A stretch of 64,000 bases of DNA. Origin: Sporodiniella umbellata (taxonomy: Eukaryota; Mucoromycota; Mucoromycetes; Mucorales; Rhizopodaceae). Position 1 is the stretch's first letter, and each line of letters opens with the position of its first letter. The position numbers and the translations under genes were made by a program. Location: assembly GCA_025677835.1 (NCBI GenBank), contig JAIXMR010000127.1, positions 1 to 64,000 of the forward strand, in the 5' to 3' direction. The notes under the pieces were generated by a model. It was not told the origin of the DNA, ran no database searches, and worked only from the letters and a program-made list of their open reading frames with translations. This document shows positions 1-10,621 of this stretch, piece after piece.

Positions 1-1674
1 TAAAATTGTTTGAGCAATATAGGAACCATGTACTTTCTAAGTGTAGAAGGCTTAATACTATACCTAAATCCACTCCTTGTGAAGTGCCTCTCTTGTGTAT
101 GCTTTATAGAGATATTGAGACGCACATTCGTCAATATGCCGTTTTTCTTCGTGTTTGTAGTGCGTCTATCAAACTTGTAAGATCTGTATCAGAAGACACC
201 TTAAGATGGACTGTCAAAGAGACCATACAAAAAAAAAGTTTTGTGAAGGCTTATTTCTTGTAGCCTTTTATTTAGACTAGTGTCAGACAACTTTCGGATT
301 AAATCAGTATTAACATTTTTGATTCGACTCTATCACCTGTCCAGACTTAACACCATAAACTGAAAAATGGTATCACTCCAATTGATTAGACGACTACCCT
401 GATTTTATAAGGCCTCTACTATATTGTTCATCGAGTCCATTAGCATGGATTGCCATATGAGATTGTACTTAGGTTATATATATTGCATCGCAGCAACAAT
501 GCACGCATCGAGAGAAAGACAACAGACCATTTTGGTAATGATAATAGGATGAAGGCAAAATGTACAACATTGTTAGGGCAAGGTGTCCACGTCTTCCAAA
601 ATGCATTTCGTCATATGTTCAGGTATAAATGCTTTCATAATATCCTCTTCAAGTTTTTTGTATATCAAAATTGAGCTGTCTTAAACAAGAGCAGCAAAAA
701 ATTCCATGTATAGATAGTATAAAAATATTTCAGAGAAATCGATTACTAGCCCTATGACATATGAGCCTTGAAATAACAAAAAACCTTAGAATTATACCCT
801 GGTATACATACAAAATACGCCAGCAAAGAGATCGAAAATAGCAGCCAAATGAAATTCATATGTTGGTAACAATACTAAGCAACTTGCTGTTTAGTATATA
901 TATTTTTCTGGAGATACTTTTAAAACTTAAACACAGCCCATATAGACTTTCATCCATATTTTATTAAATGGTTTATTTTAAAATGAATAATATTTTTTTG
1001 ATATTTTAAATGCATATTCTTTTTTCAGAGGACAACAAAACAATAGTATTTTGGTATCCTCAGCTTCAATTCGATACTCTCAAGTTATAAACACAAGATA
1101 ATACCCTCGTTTCTACTCTACTTTCTGTCAGCTCGTCACGATTTTTGGTTTTGTGAAAAAACTGGCAATAAAAAGGATAAAGCAACAAAGAACAACTCAA
1201 GACCTAAGGTATAAGAATCAGAAATCTGCTCGAAGCGGAAATTTTGTTGATTATTAATAAAAGGGAGAGGGGGGTTGAGGGCCTTTGCTCTTTTTTTCTT
1301 TGGGAGCTGCGGATATGTCATAACTCTACCTAATCAAAAAAAGACTAACATTTTCTGATCTTGAAATGCATTTATGTCACAAACACGCATTTTATTCATA
1401 TTCCGTTTTGAAAATAAAAGCCCAATTGTCGTCCGCTTGTATTTAATTTTTTTTCTTTGGAAACAGCTCTCTTTAATATAGAATGAAAATTGCTGACTGC
1501 GATGGAAACAATGCAGAATCAATCTATAAAGTTTATAAGACACAAAAAAGACAATGCTAAATATAAATCTGAGAATAAAAAACAGACTGAAGAAGAGAAG
1601 CTTCAAGTAAAAATATAAAAAAATTTATACAATAACTATACTCACACTTTTCCAAGGCCTTATATTCTCCACCT
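1..1674. other. Left-edge region, no supported gene
   Basis: AT-rich sequence at the left window edge. One frame on the + strand is open from the edge to base 263 and could be the 3' end of a gene lying outside the window, but its translation matches no family I recognise. The rest has only scattered short frames rich in Phe, Lys and Leu, typical of AT-rich non-coding DNA. The promoter and possibly a 5' exon of the next gene should lie in its last few hundred bases. Confidence 0.4.
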
Positions 1675-3218
1675 TTGGACTCTTCTCTTATTCATAGTGT
1701 TTGGAATGACACTCTAGATTTCAAAAGCTGTGATAGCATTTTGGCTACTTTAGCTAAAGAAGCAAATCAAGCTTTGGAAATTCGAGACCAATACCCTCAG
1801 ACTATCTTTGACGAAGAAAGCTCTATTGCATCCACTACATCAAGTGAGGAGGAAAATTTTCAATTTTTATTCAACTGCTTTCCAACATTTCCACCTGATG
1901 ATCTTAATGAGGCTCTTCAAAGCCAAAACAACAATGTTGAAAAAGCAACCGACCTACTACTTAATAGACGCTTTATGCAACAAACTGATAATGATAGCGA
2001 TCTTAGATTTGGGAAAAAAAGAAAGCCTAAGAAAAAAACTATGGTGGTCTCTGGCCAGCTACCGCACAGCTATTCTAATCAAGACGTCTATGAAGATATG
2101 GCTACTATACCTTTTAACTATTGGAAACAATACGATGAGTTGACAAACCGTCTTCTTCAGTATTTCCCTAGTGTCATGAAGTTCACAGTAGCTATTTGTG
2201 TACAGCGATGTCGTGGAAATGTTATCGCTGCTGTCAAATCTATTATGCAAAAGGCACCGGAGGAGAAGCCAGAGCATGTATTTAAATGGGCCTCCATGAG
2301 AAATTTGATATATACTGAAAAGGAGCTAAAAGCTATTATGGAGGATCGGACACCGCTGGATATACATCGTGTAGCTGTAGGAGCCATTGTGTCACTTGAA
2401 GGACAATCCCGGACAGTTGAACAAATTACACAGACAGCAGTTGAACACTTTTTGACTTTTGACATTAGCCAAATGGAACTCGAAGCTAGGCTGGAGAAAA
2501 TGGCAACTGAAGCTGATTCAATTCGCTCCAAAACAAAGCATAGAGGAATACCAGTCTTGCCAGAATACCTTTCAATTAACAATCAAAACACATACGAAGA
2601 AGACAACCCTGATGAGTGTAGAGATATTGCCATGCAGCTCATTATGGAAAGAAATGAGCTTTATCGTAAAGCAGCAGCGTCATATAGAAAGTCAAGAAAC
2701 AAAGGGCCAGAAGGTGGCGTTGCATTTTATTACTCTGAAGTAGCCCGCGAAATAGACACCAAAGCCAAAGAATGGAACATGAAAGCTGCTAGGGCTACGA
2801 TAAGGCAGCATAGGTAATTGTTACTAATTGTTAACATACATCAGTTAACACATCATATAATAGGTTACGCTACAACGACGATCATCTTTTGGACCTTCAT
2901 GGCTTGACAATTGCTGAGGCACGAGTTGTTCTTTCAGAGGGTGTCAACCAATGGTGGTCTAGAAGTCATATGCAATCAGGTAAGTTTCAAAAGAAATTAA
3001 TGCTATTTTATTTAATTTAGTCCAACCACATATCTTTAGCACGACGATTGGTACAACCACTAAAGATCGTGACAGGAGTCGGGAAACATTCAGAGCACGG
3101 GGAGTCTAAGCTGATACCTGTGACAAACAAATTTTTGAGAAGTGAAGGCTGGCTGTTTGACATGCCAACTCCTGGATGTTTTATGGTGAAAGGAATACAA
3201 CAGAGAATAAAAAAGTAA
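1675..3218 (+). CDS. CUE2: Cue2-like no-go decay endonuclease (CUE, CUE-like, DUF1771, SMR domains)
   Basis: The family cleaves mRNA at stalled, collided ribosomes (no-go decay). Three exons read as one protein of about 477 residues: 1675-2813, 2864-2979 and 3040-3218, with introns of 50 and 60 bp. In order I see a CUE domain near residues 60-105 (LFNCFPTFPPDDL), a second CUE-like segment near 155-190, DUF1771 near 320-380, and a C-terminal SMR domain. The SMR domain has the catalytic-type DLHGLT motif and the GVGKHSEHG loop. The order matches yeast Cue2 and animal N4BP2/NONU-1. The frame is open upstream to about 1636 but begins at TTG, not ATG, so the true start must lie in an upstream exon or at another start. 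It converges with the methyltransferase gene on the opposite strand. Confidence 0.75.
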
Positions 3219-3739
3219 AACAAATACTTTGTAAATAGCCACCTTTCTTGTCCACAGCCCGCAAATAGTCACAGTTCATTACATGAACTTTTACGCAGCC
3301 AAATTTGGATTAAAACGTAGAAAATATTAATCAGTAGACTGATTAACTCGTTTTATGGTTGCCAAATGTTTGAAAAAGCTGCCAGATTGTTACTCAACTT
3401 GAAAAAATCCGCCTAATAGATATTTAAACAAGCCTTTATAAAGTTGTGCTTGGTCGCTCTTTTTATTTAAAAAAAAAATCAAAAAAAAAGAAGTGCCAAC
3501 GCCACTAGGTTGTTACAGCGTAAACCTTTTTGGTGAATAAGCTTAAATTGTCACAGTTACCCGAAGAAACAATAACAATTATAAGCATATTTGTAGCTTA
3601 GGAGAGGGAAATCTAATGTCAACAACACCAAACTATTGTTGTTCTACAATTGTTGTCCATCCCTTACGTTGCTGCCCCCTCTTTGCCCATCTAAAAGTAT
3701 AGAAGTTAACGGTATGTACATAAACATATATATTAGCTT
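3219..3739. other. Convergent 3' intergenic region
   Basis: About 520 bp between the converging 3' ends of the Cue2-like and methyltransferase genes. It contains A-rich runs near 3470-3490 and AATAAG/AATAAC-like signals but no frame that I can support as coding. Confidence 0.5.
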
Positions 3740-5113
3740 TTACAATTCAATTAGCTTTTCACCGTTTGGATTCCTTTCGGGGTGATAATTTGCATTTGGT
3801 AGCAAAGTTTCTATAACTGTGTACATAAATGGAGGTTTCTTTTCGCTAATTTCATCTGGAAAAGAAATAGTTAATAATCAAAAATGTGTACTGTATTTTA
3901 CCTGGCAATTTGGGACGAATGAAGTCAAACACACAATCTGGATTACGTTGATGGCGTAGCTCAATATCACCCTCCTTTCTAAATATCAGCAAGCTCAGCT
4001 TACTTTTGTTGAAGTAATTGTATTGACTTTTATGTATTTGATTGTTGATGTCTTTCTTGATCCAACAGAAGTTTTCCACGTATTTAAATCCCCATTGCGA
4101 TGCTATGCTGACCACCTTCTGTATCCATTCTTTTTCCAGCCAAATAAACAAAAATCCTGCTTTTATAATATCTGACACATTCAAAGCTCTCTACAATCTT
4201 ATTAGCATACTTTTTTATGAACATAAACTCAACTGAACCTACAAACTCGTCTATACTAATTTTTCCTGCTGTAGGTTCTTCTCCGGGTAAAAGAAAAGGT
4301 GGATCCATATACACCGCACTGAAATCAGTTCCGTATTGTTTTAGATCTGTCGAAATAATATTTGAAATCTCGTAATACCTAAATGGAAGGTAAGCCTTCA
4401 TTTTTTTTTCCTTTTGTTTTACTTTTGATTTGAGATATCGTGCTGTGTTACAGGTGTCAGTTTGATGTTATGAGCCCACGATTTAGAAATAGGTCTGGGT
4501 GGTATTTTGACATATGTGGGCAGACTGGGATCTACATTACTGACTTTTTTCTTTATAGTAAAGTAGTTTCCGTTTCTATCTTGTACTTGAACTTGCATAA
4601 TTTTGTATTTAGCTATGATACTTTCTCTATCTACACGCCCTCTAGCTCCAGACGGTTTTGGTTCTTTTTGTGTGCGTATAGGATGTCTAGTTTTTCGGGA
4701 TGGTTTTTCCCCAAATTCTTCATCCCAAAAGCTTTCGTCGACATAGTGATACTCACTATAATTGGACATTAATACTAAATCTATTATTTAAGATCTTACT
4801 CTGGTTCATAAAATTCATTGGTATCGCCATCTTTGTACTCGATTTCCCAAAGATCTAAAGCGTCTAAGTCCTCAATAGTATCCGTATCAATTGTTGCGCT
4901 TTTTACAGTGAAGGCAGATGTTCTTTTAAAAATCTCCTCTAATTGCTCTTCAGTAAGGTTGCTTAATTCCATTTCAGGCTCTTCTTCTACAGTGTCCACT
5001 TGCATTGCCGAAAATTCTTTCTCAATTCTTTCTAGTTCCTCGAATTTTTTCATGATTGCTTCAACCGATTCTCCATCTTCAACGTAGCCAACATAGTGAG
5101 AAGAGCTATTCAT
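3740..5113 (-). CDS. MT-A70 family N6-adenine methyltransferase (DPPF variant)
   Basis: Members transfer methyl from S-adenosylmethionine to the N6 of adenine in RNA (METTL3/Ime4) or DNA (MTA1/MTA9, METTL4). Five minus-strand exons give one frame of 391 residues: 5113-4800, 4755-4452, 4395-4243, 4190-3902 and 3855-3740. The introns are 44, 56, 52 and 46 bp and phase is kept at every junction. The N-terminal third is acidic with coiled-coil character. The catalytic domain starts near LPFRYYEISNII and contains the motif IV segment YMDPPF, then FLFIWLEKEW, ENFCWIKKD and a basic RHQRNPDCVFDF segment. Most relatives have DPPW; Phe is allowed in the general [DNS]PP[YFW] motif, so activity is possible. 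An alternative view is two adjacent genes (5113-4796 and the rest), but the in-phase 44-bp intron argues for one. I cannot tell whether DNA or RNA is the substrate. Confidence 0.8.
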
Positions 5114-5307
5114 GTTCTATTCAGCTTTTTTTTTTTTTTGCCAAGCACAGCTGTATTCTATTTTCTTGCTTTACCTGACTTTTGTAGCCTGGTTTTGTCT
5201 TCTTTTTCTTTTAGGACGATCACTCATTAAGGTCAAATAAAAAAAAAAAACAAACGCGAAATTAAAGTTTTTTTGGTTTTTTTGTAACCGCGTCGCAATC
5301 GTATTTA

Positions 5308-5718
5308 TTGGTACTCTACTTGGTACTCTACCTGGCACTCTGCTTGGTAAAGATTCGCGCTTGATCGATTAAAACCCAGTCTATCCGGTACTCTACCTGG
5401 TACTCTACCCGGTACTCTACAATGTCTACTTGGTACTCTACCTGGTACTCTACCTGGTACTCTACTTAGTACTCTACTTGGTACTCTACCTGGTACTCTA
5501 CAATGTCTACTTGGTACTCTACCTGGTACTCTACCTGGTACTCTACTTGGTAGAAAATAGCGCTTGATCGATTTAAACCCAGCCTACCCGGTACTCTACA
5601 ATGTCTACCTGGTACTCTACTTGGTACTCTACAATGTCTACTTGGTACTCTACTTGGTAGAAAATAGCGCTTGATCGATTAAAACCCAGATTGCCCGGTA
5701 CTCTACTTGGTACTCTGC
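5308..5718. repeat. 12-bp minisatellite with higher-order structure
   Basis: An array of the unit GGTACTCTACYT, read directly from the sequence, spans about 410 bp. Runs of two to four units are broken by the spacer AATGTCTAC and by a longer segment containing GCTTGATCGATTAAAACCC, which occurs at about 5359, 5562 and 5667. The units and spacers together make a higher-order repeat. It lies about 200-600 bp upstream of the methyltransferase start codon and downstream of the DUF3455 gene. No long frame crosses it. Confidence 0.9.
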
Positions 5719-5878
5719 TTTGAGTAGACGTTTAGAAAAAGTATTGCACAAACCTTCTTTTTCGTACTTTAAAACCGTAATTAAGCTCTATTGACAACAT
5801 ACCTGCCCTCTTTTTTTTTTAGATATTATAATAGTCCTAAAAGCTTTTCTTTTTAATTGTAACGATACTGTAAATCAG

Positions 5879-5957
5879 AAACTCGTAAATTTTGAAATAA
5901 ATTTGTAACTGCATAAACTCGTAAATTTTGAAATAAATTTGTAACTACATAAACTCG
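5879..5957. repeat. 36-bp direct tandem duplication
   Basis: Two copies of a 36-bp AT-rich unit (5879-5914 and 5915-5950) differ by one base (GCAT versus ACAT at the end) and are followed by a 7-base third start. The duplication lies just downstream of the stop codon of the DUF3455 gene, probably in its 3' UTR or terminator region. Confidence 0.85.
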
Positions 5958-5966
5958 TTGTTTTTA

Positions 5967-6748
5967 TTAGGTGAAAGCTTTTGGATTAGGAACAAACTCT
6001 TTGGCCATTTGGTCCCAAGCAATCTTTTCTTGAGCCAGCTTAGATTCACCGTCAGCGTCGGTATAAAACATAAAGTAAGCAGAAAACGGCTTGTTAATTA
6101 CCATACCCTTAGTTGTACACTCCTCAGCTTTGGGCGCTACACCATCCATAGAGTTTAGGCGCACCATGTATTTTGTATGCGATAAATAGCCGTCAGTAGT
6201 ACTCTTCGCCACGTTTGTTAAATGGTCATCCAAATGCTGAGCTTTGATTCTTTCAGCAGGAGTCATTTCCATGGAAGTAGTCTTGATTGGTCTACCTGTG
6301 CTAACCCAAGAACCATCGGGGTAATAATAAATCACAGGGGCTACATCAATAGGGTTTGACCTGTTTTTTTTAGTACTTTTTAGTCCTTTCTGTATAAACG
6401 TCTATAGCTTATGTTTTACTGGAGCTGGTTTTCGTTAATAGGAGCTACACTTAGCTGACCTATCTCTTGTCCAGGGATATCAAAAGGTGCTTGTCTGTTC
6501 TTAGTAGGATAGAGAAAGGCATGTGTTTGGACACTATACCAATGCTGAAAGCCTTTCTTTTCAGGGTTGCACTGATATATACGGTTACCTTTAGCATGAA
6601 AGACGTCAAACAATTTATGACCCTCAGGCGGCAATAAACTTGGTTTTACTTGGGCTTCAGTAGGCGCAATAGACACAAGCTCTGGTAAAAAGTCACCCAA
6701 TACGCTTTGAAAAACAACAGTAGAAAGAAGAACTGCAACCAATTTCAT
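5967..6748 (-). CDS. Secreted DUF3455 family protein
   Basis: Two exons, 6748-6420 and 6360-5967, joined by a 59-bp intron, encode about 240 residues. The N-terminus is a clear signal peptide (MKLVAVLLSTVVFQSVLG), so the product is probably secreted. After it come LLPPEGHKLFDVFHAKGN and IYQCNPEKKGFQHWYS, which fit the DUF3455 pattern of a proline-glycine start, a G.QIYQC core and a later YYPDGSW and TTDGYLS region. Biochemical function is unknown for the family. I chose the ATG at the signal peptide rather than the longer upstream frame, which begins in an AT-rich repeat-like stretch. Confidence 0.75.
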
Positions 6749-7903
6749 TTGATAGAATTGTAATATAAAGAAAAGCTTATACAAAAAAAATATTTTGTAT
6801 ATAAATACATACATATGTATATTTATACATTTGTTTATATATACATATGCGTACCTTTATTCATAGCTATAGGGACAAACTTTTGCAAAAATATACGGCT
6901 TGCTTTAACATTCTTTGCATTTTTTATAGAGCACCCTTCAAAAATTTTAAAATAGTATGCAATGTTAACTTTTTTCTCTTTATCACAAGGAATTTTTACA
7001 GTCATCTGTACACGATAATTGTTGGAAAAAGGGGCCCAGAGTAAAGAATGATCAAGCTTTATATTACTAGAGTTGAATAATTTAAGGTTTTATAGTAACC
7101 ACCTCTTTTTAGGTCACTGTCTATACATTATAAGATTCCGAAAAAGAACAAATTTATTGATTTGTGAAACCGTTTGAAGTATTACCGACTATTCTACAGG
7201 TCATACTTTGCTTTACAGCAGCTTTTAGTTATTAGGATTTTTTGACCTTTAGAAGAGCCTTTGTTTTTAAGCAATTTTTATATACTATAGCACTCGCGTT
7301 GTTTTTTTTCGTCGTCGCAATATATTTCAATTGCTCTACATGTCTAACTTTCAAAACACATTGAATTTCTTCAATGCTATATGCATTCAGTTGTAACAAT
7401 AGGTAAAAATCTCTAAAAATATCCAACAAAAAAGTCTTACAAAGTATAATATTCAAATGAACGACGTAATGGAAACTAAAAGTTTGACAGTCGCTGTAAG
7501 CAGCTTATATTTTATTGTTCAACACACGCGAAATCAAGTTCATAGTGCCCCTTGTAATTTTTAAAAAATGAGACACCTAACTCTGGAACTAATTTGAATA
7601 CTAGGTTCTGCTTTGCTTTTATTTTATTTTTTCTAGAGTTTGATATTCATCCCTTCTTGGTCAGTTTTTTGTATTGAATCTTACGTTATTTGGCTTTTTC
7701 TAGTGCATAAATGGAAGCGGTGTATACTTTCAGAGTCAGTGGCTGTAATGCACATCTATAGTGCTTAAATTGTTTGACCGAACCTGTATAAAGCTCTAGA
7801 AAAAACATTTTCTCTCACAGAATTTTTCGTGTAACACTTTTGTCAGCATAATTTGTCTATAAATTATTGTTGAACTCTTTTTGAAAAAAAACAACAATCA
7901 GCA
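6749..7903. other. Intergenic region, no gene seen
   Basis: About 1.15 kb between the divergent DUF3455 and HSD10-like genes, so it should hold both promoters. A dense TATA/CATA stretch lies at 6780-6850. The short frames on either strand have no recognisable domain and the composition of non-coding DNA. Confidence 0.5.
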
Positions 7904-8912
7904 ATGCAAATTGAAGGAAACACTTTTATTGTCACAGGAGGGTAAAAAAAAGCATAGCAATGTATACTTGTCATTTGTTTTTATTTTACCAACCAATCTT
8001 TAGAGCAAGTGGTCTAGGAGAAGCCACTGCTAGAGAGTTAATCAAACGAGGAGCAAATGTGGCAGTAAATTACAGAGTCTTATTTTTTGTTGTTTATATT
8101 AAGACTGGTTTTATTTGATTTATAATAGCTCTTTGATTTAAACGAAGAAGGGGCGTAAGTATTCAGTGTATTTGGTACAAAAAACTGACGATATTAGTCT
8201 AGAGCTTGCTAGTGAAATAGGAGCCTTTTCTGCAGGAAAAGTAGATGTTACCTCAGTAGAAGAAGTTCGTATTGCCCTTGAAAAGACTGTAAAAAAATTT
8301 GGCAATATATCAGGGGTTATCAACTGTGGTGGAGTAGCTAGTGCTGCTAAAACAGCTCGTCGCGGAAAATCTGCCCATACAATGACTGTTGAGCTGTTTG
8401 ACTTCACTGTCCGTGTAAACTTAATTGGTACTTTCAACATATGTAAGCAAGTAGCACAGATCATGGCCAATCAAGATAATGCAAGCAATGATGGTGAACG
8501 AGGTGTAATCATCAATACAGCATCTGTTGCTTTTGAAGATGGCCAGACAGGACAGGTGGCATATTCTGCATCTAAAGGAGGTGTTGCCTCTATGACTTTA
8601 CCTATGAGTCGCGATCTTGCTCCAGCAGGCATTCGCGTAATGACGATTGCCCCTGGAATTTTTGGTAAAAACAAAAGCTTTTTGTCTATCGATATACAGA
8701 AATATAACTCATAACGATATCTTACAGAAACCAATATGACTGCCTTAATGAACGAAGCCGCTAAAGCGAAGATCATTAAAGACGCTATATTTCCTGAAAG
8801 AATGGGTCAACCTAATGAATTTGCTTTGCTAGCCTGTCACATTATTGAAAACGGTTTTTTGAATGGCGGTGTGATTCGTTTAGATGGTGCAAGCCGTTTG
8901 GGAAAGCTGTAA
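7904..8912 (+). CDS. HSD17B10: Short-chain dehydrogenase of the HSD10 (HSD17B10) type
   Basis: The animal enzyme is a mitochondrial NAD-dependent 3-hydroxyacyl-CoA dehydrogenase acting in isoleucine and fatty-acid breakdown. Five exons (7904-7941, 8004-8064, 8129-8154, 8198-8664, 8728-8912) give 258 residues, the usual length. The cofactor loop [12 protein letters not shown] is at the N-terminus, split by the first intron. The catalytic Ser lies in IINTASVAF, and the Tyr and Lys in AYSASKGG. The family-specific [16 protein letters not shown] and [14 protein letters not shown] segments follow. No targeting peptide is obvious. Exon 3 is only 26 nt. The gene is convergent with HAS1, with 66 bp between their stop codons. 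Confidence 0.88.
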
Positions 8913-8978
8913 AACAAAAATAGTGCTTTTTAATAAACATGCTTAAAGGACTTGATACATATGATGATAGAGTTTTAT

Positions 8979-10621
8979 TTATTTGGCAGCGGAGATTGCC
9001 AAGTTCACCTTTGGCGGTACCTTAAAACCAAAAGACTTTGCTACTTTAGCGAGATCCAGCTTATTTACATCAAAAATAGACTTTAAATGATAGGTGGCGT
9101 ATGATTGTAAGTAAGATCTAAAGGCATCGCGGGCTGATTGGTTAAGGTAATAGTTCTTTTCAATCAGTTGCTCCAACTAGTCCGAGACAAAAGTTAATTG
9201 ACAAATCGCATATTGATTTACATTTTTAACTTACCTGGCTTTGTACATTGGCTACTTTGTTGGTAGGGAATTGATATTCATTCAAAGGAACTTTAGCCTC
9301 TTTCAAGTATTTCAAAAAGCCAGTTTCAGAAGGTAACAAAAAGAGCAAGCTTCTGCCTTTACCACCAGCACGAGCAGTACGTCCAACACGGTGAATATAG
9401 TCACGAGGATCATCAGGAGGATCAAACTGGACGATCCAGTCAACAAGGGGAATATCTAAGCCCCGAGCGGCTACATCTGTACATAGCAAAATACCCTTTT
9501 CAGCGCTACAAAATTCGAAGAAAGTTGATGTACGTTTCTGTTGCTTTTGACGACCATGTAGCTCCATAACTGGAATGTCGATATAGTTCAGTAGCTCGGC
9601 ATAGTACTTGACAGAGTTACAGCTCGAGAAAAAGACAATAACTTTCTTCTTTTGGTTTTTGCGTAAAAAGGTAAACAGTAGTAAAAATCGTTTATCACCT
9701 TCTACTGTTACAAAACCTTGCTCTAATCCTTCGGCCGTTGATGTTAGGTTCTCTTCATCTACGTTGATGTAAACTGGGTCGCCTTTAAGCGAAAGTTTTG
9801 CCAAATCGGATACCTTGTTGGTTTGTGTGGCAGAGAATAGCATACTTTGTCGCTCTTTAGGTAATAACTTAAGAATTTGCTTCATATCATCTTCGAACCC
9901 AATTTCTAATATACGATCTGCTTCGTCAATTACAAGTGCTTGTAAACTGTTATAAGCAAACCCTTGTGTGTTCTATTTAATGCTTTAGTACAAGCGCAAC
10001 TAGTAAATGACAAAAAAATCACCTGTAAGTGATCCAAAAGTCTACCAGGGGTAGCTACTAAAAGATTCACACCTTTCAGTAACTTATCAGCCTCTGCTTT
10101 TCTGTTAGAGCCTCCAATAACAATACCATGAGTAAGCTGGACATACTGACAAAGCTCCTCAACAACACCGTAAATTTGTATAGCCAATTCACGAGTCGGT
10201 GAAACTACAACAATCCCTGTACCATTTCTAGCTTTAAAGTTTTGGCGAAGTAAAAGTTCAATAGCTGGAATCAAAAAGGCCAGCGTCTTTCCTGATCCAG
10301 TCTTTGCAGCGCCTAAAACATCCTTGCCTTCCAAAAGCGCAGGGATAGTCTTTGCTTGCACTTGTGTCATTTTGGTGAAACCCATTGCTTTGATTGCTTT
10401 TTTGATTTCGCTGCTACACTCTAAAGTCTCAAACTCTAAATCGGCATTACTTTCTTCAACAACTACTAAGCATTTATCGTAAGTAAAAACATTGCGATTG
10501 CATCTATATTGTATATACCCTCAGCTGGCTCTTCAACCTTGGCATTGTCTTTTTGTTGCTTCTTTTTCTCCTTTTTATCTACGTCAGAGCGCTTACGCTT
10601 TTTGCTTTCTTCTACTGGCAT
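8979..10621 (-). CDS. HAS1: DEAD-box RNA helicase Has1 (DDX18 family)
   Basis: Has1 is a nucleolar helicase required for ribosomal subunit assembly. Four exons, 10621-10519, 10465-10023, 9972-9235 and 9176-8979, give 493 residues. A Lys/Glu-rich N-terminus precedes the Q-motif region ([10 protein letters not shown]). Then come Walker [48 protein letters not shown] and HRVGRTAR, all intact. The C-terminal block [20 protein letters not shown] and [10 protein letters not shown] is the Has1-specific extension and separates it from other DEAD-box proteins. The second intron lies a few codons before the DEAD box. The introns are 50-58 bp. The start ATG is followed by a basic stretch typical of Has1. 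Confidence 0.93.

Noticed and set aside
4419..4769. Separate gene starting at ATG 4769 within the methyltransferase locus
   Set aside because: A 44-bp intron with consensus donor and ATTATAG acceptor joins it in phase to the upstream frame, giving a single 391-residue protein.
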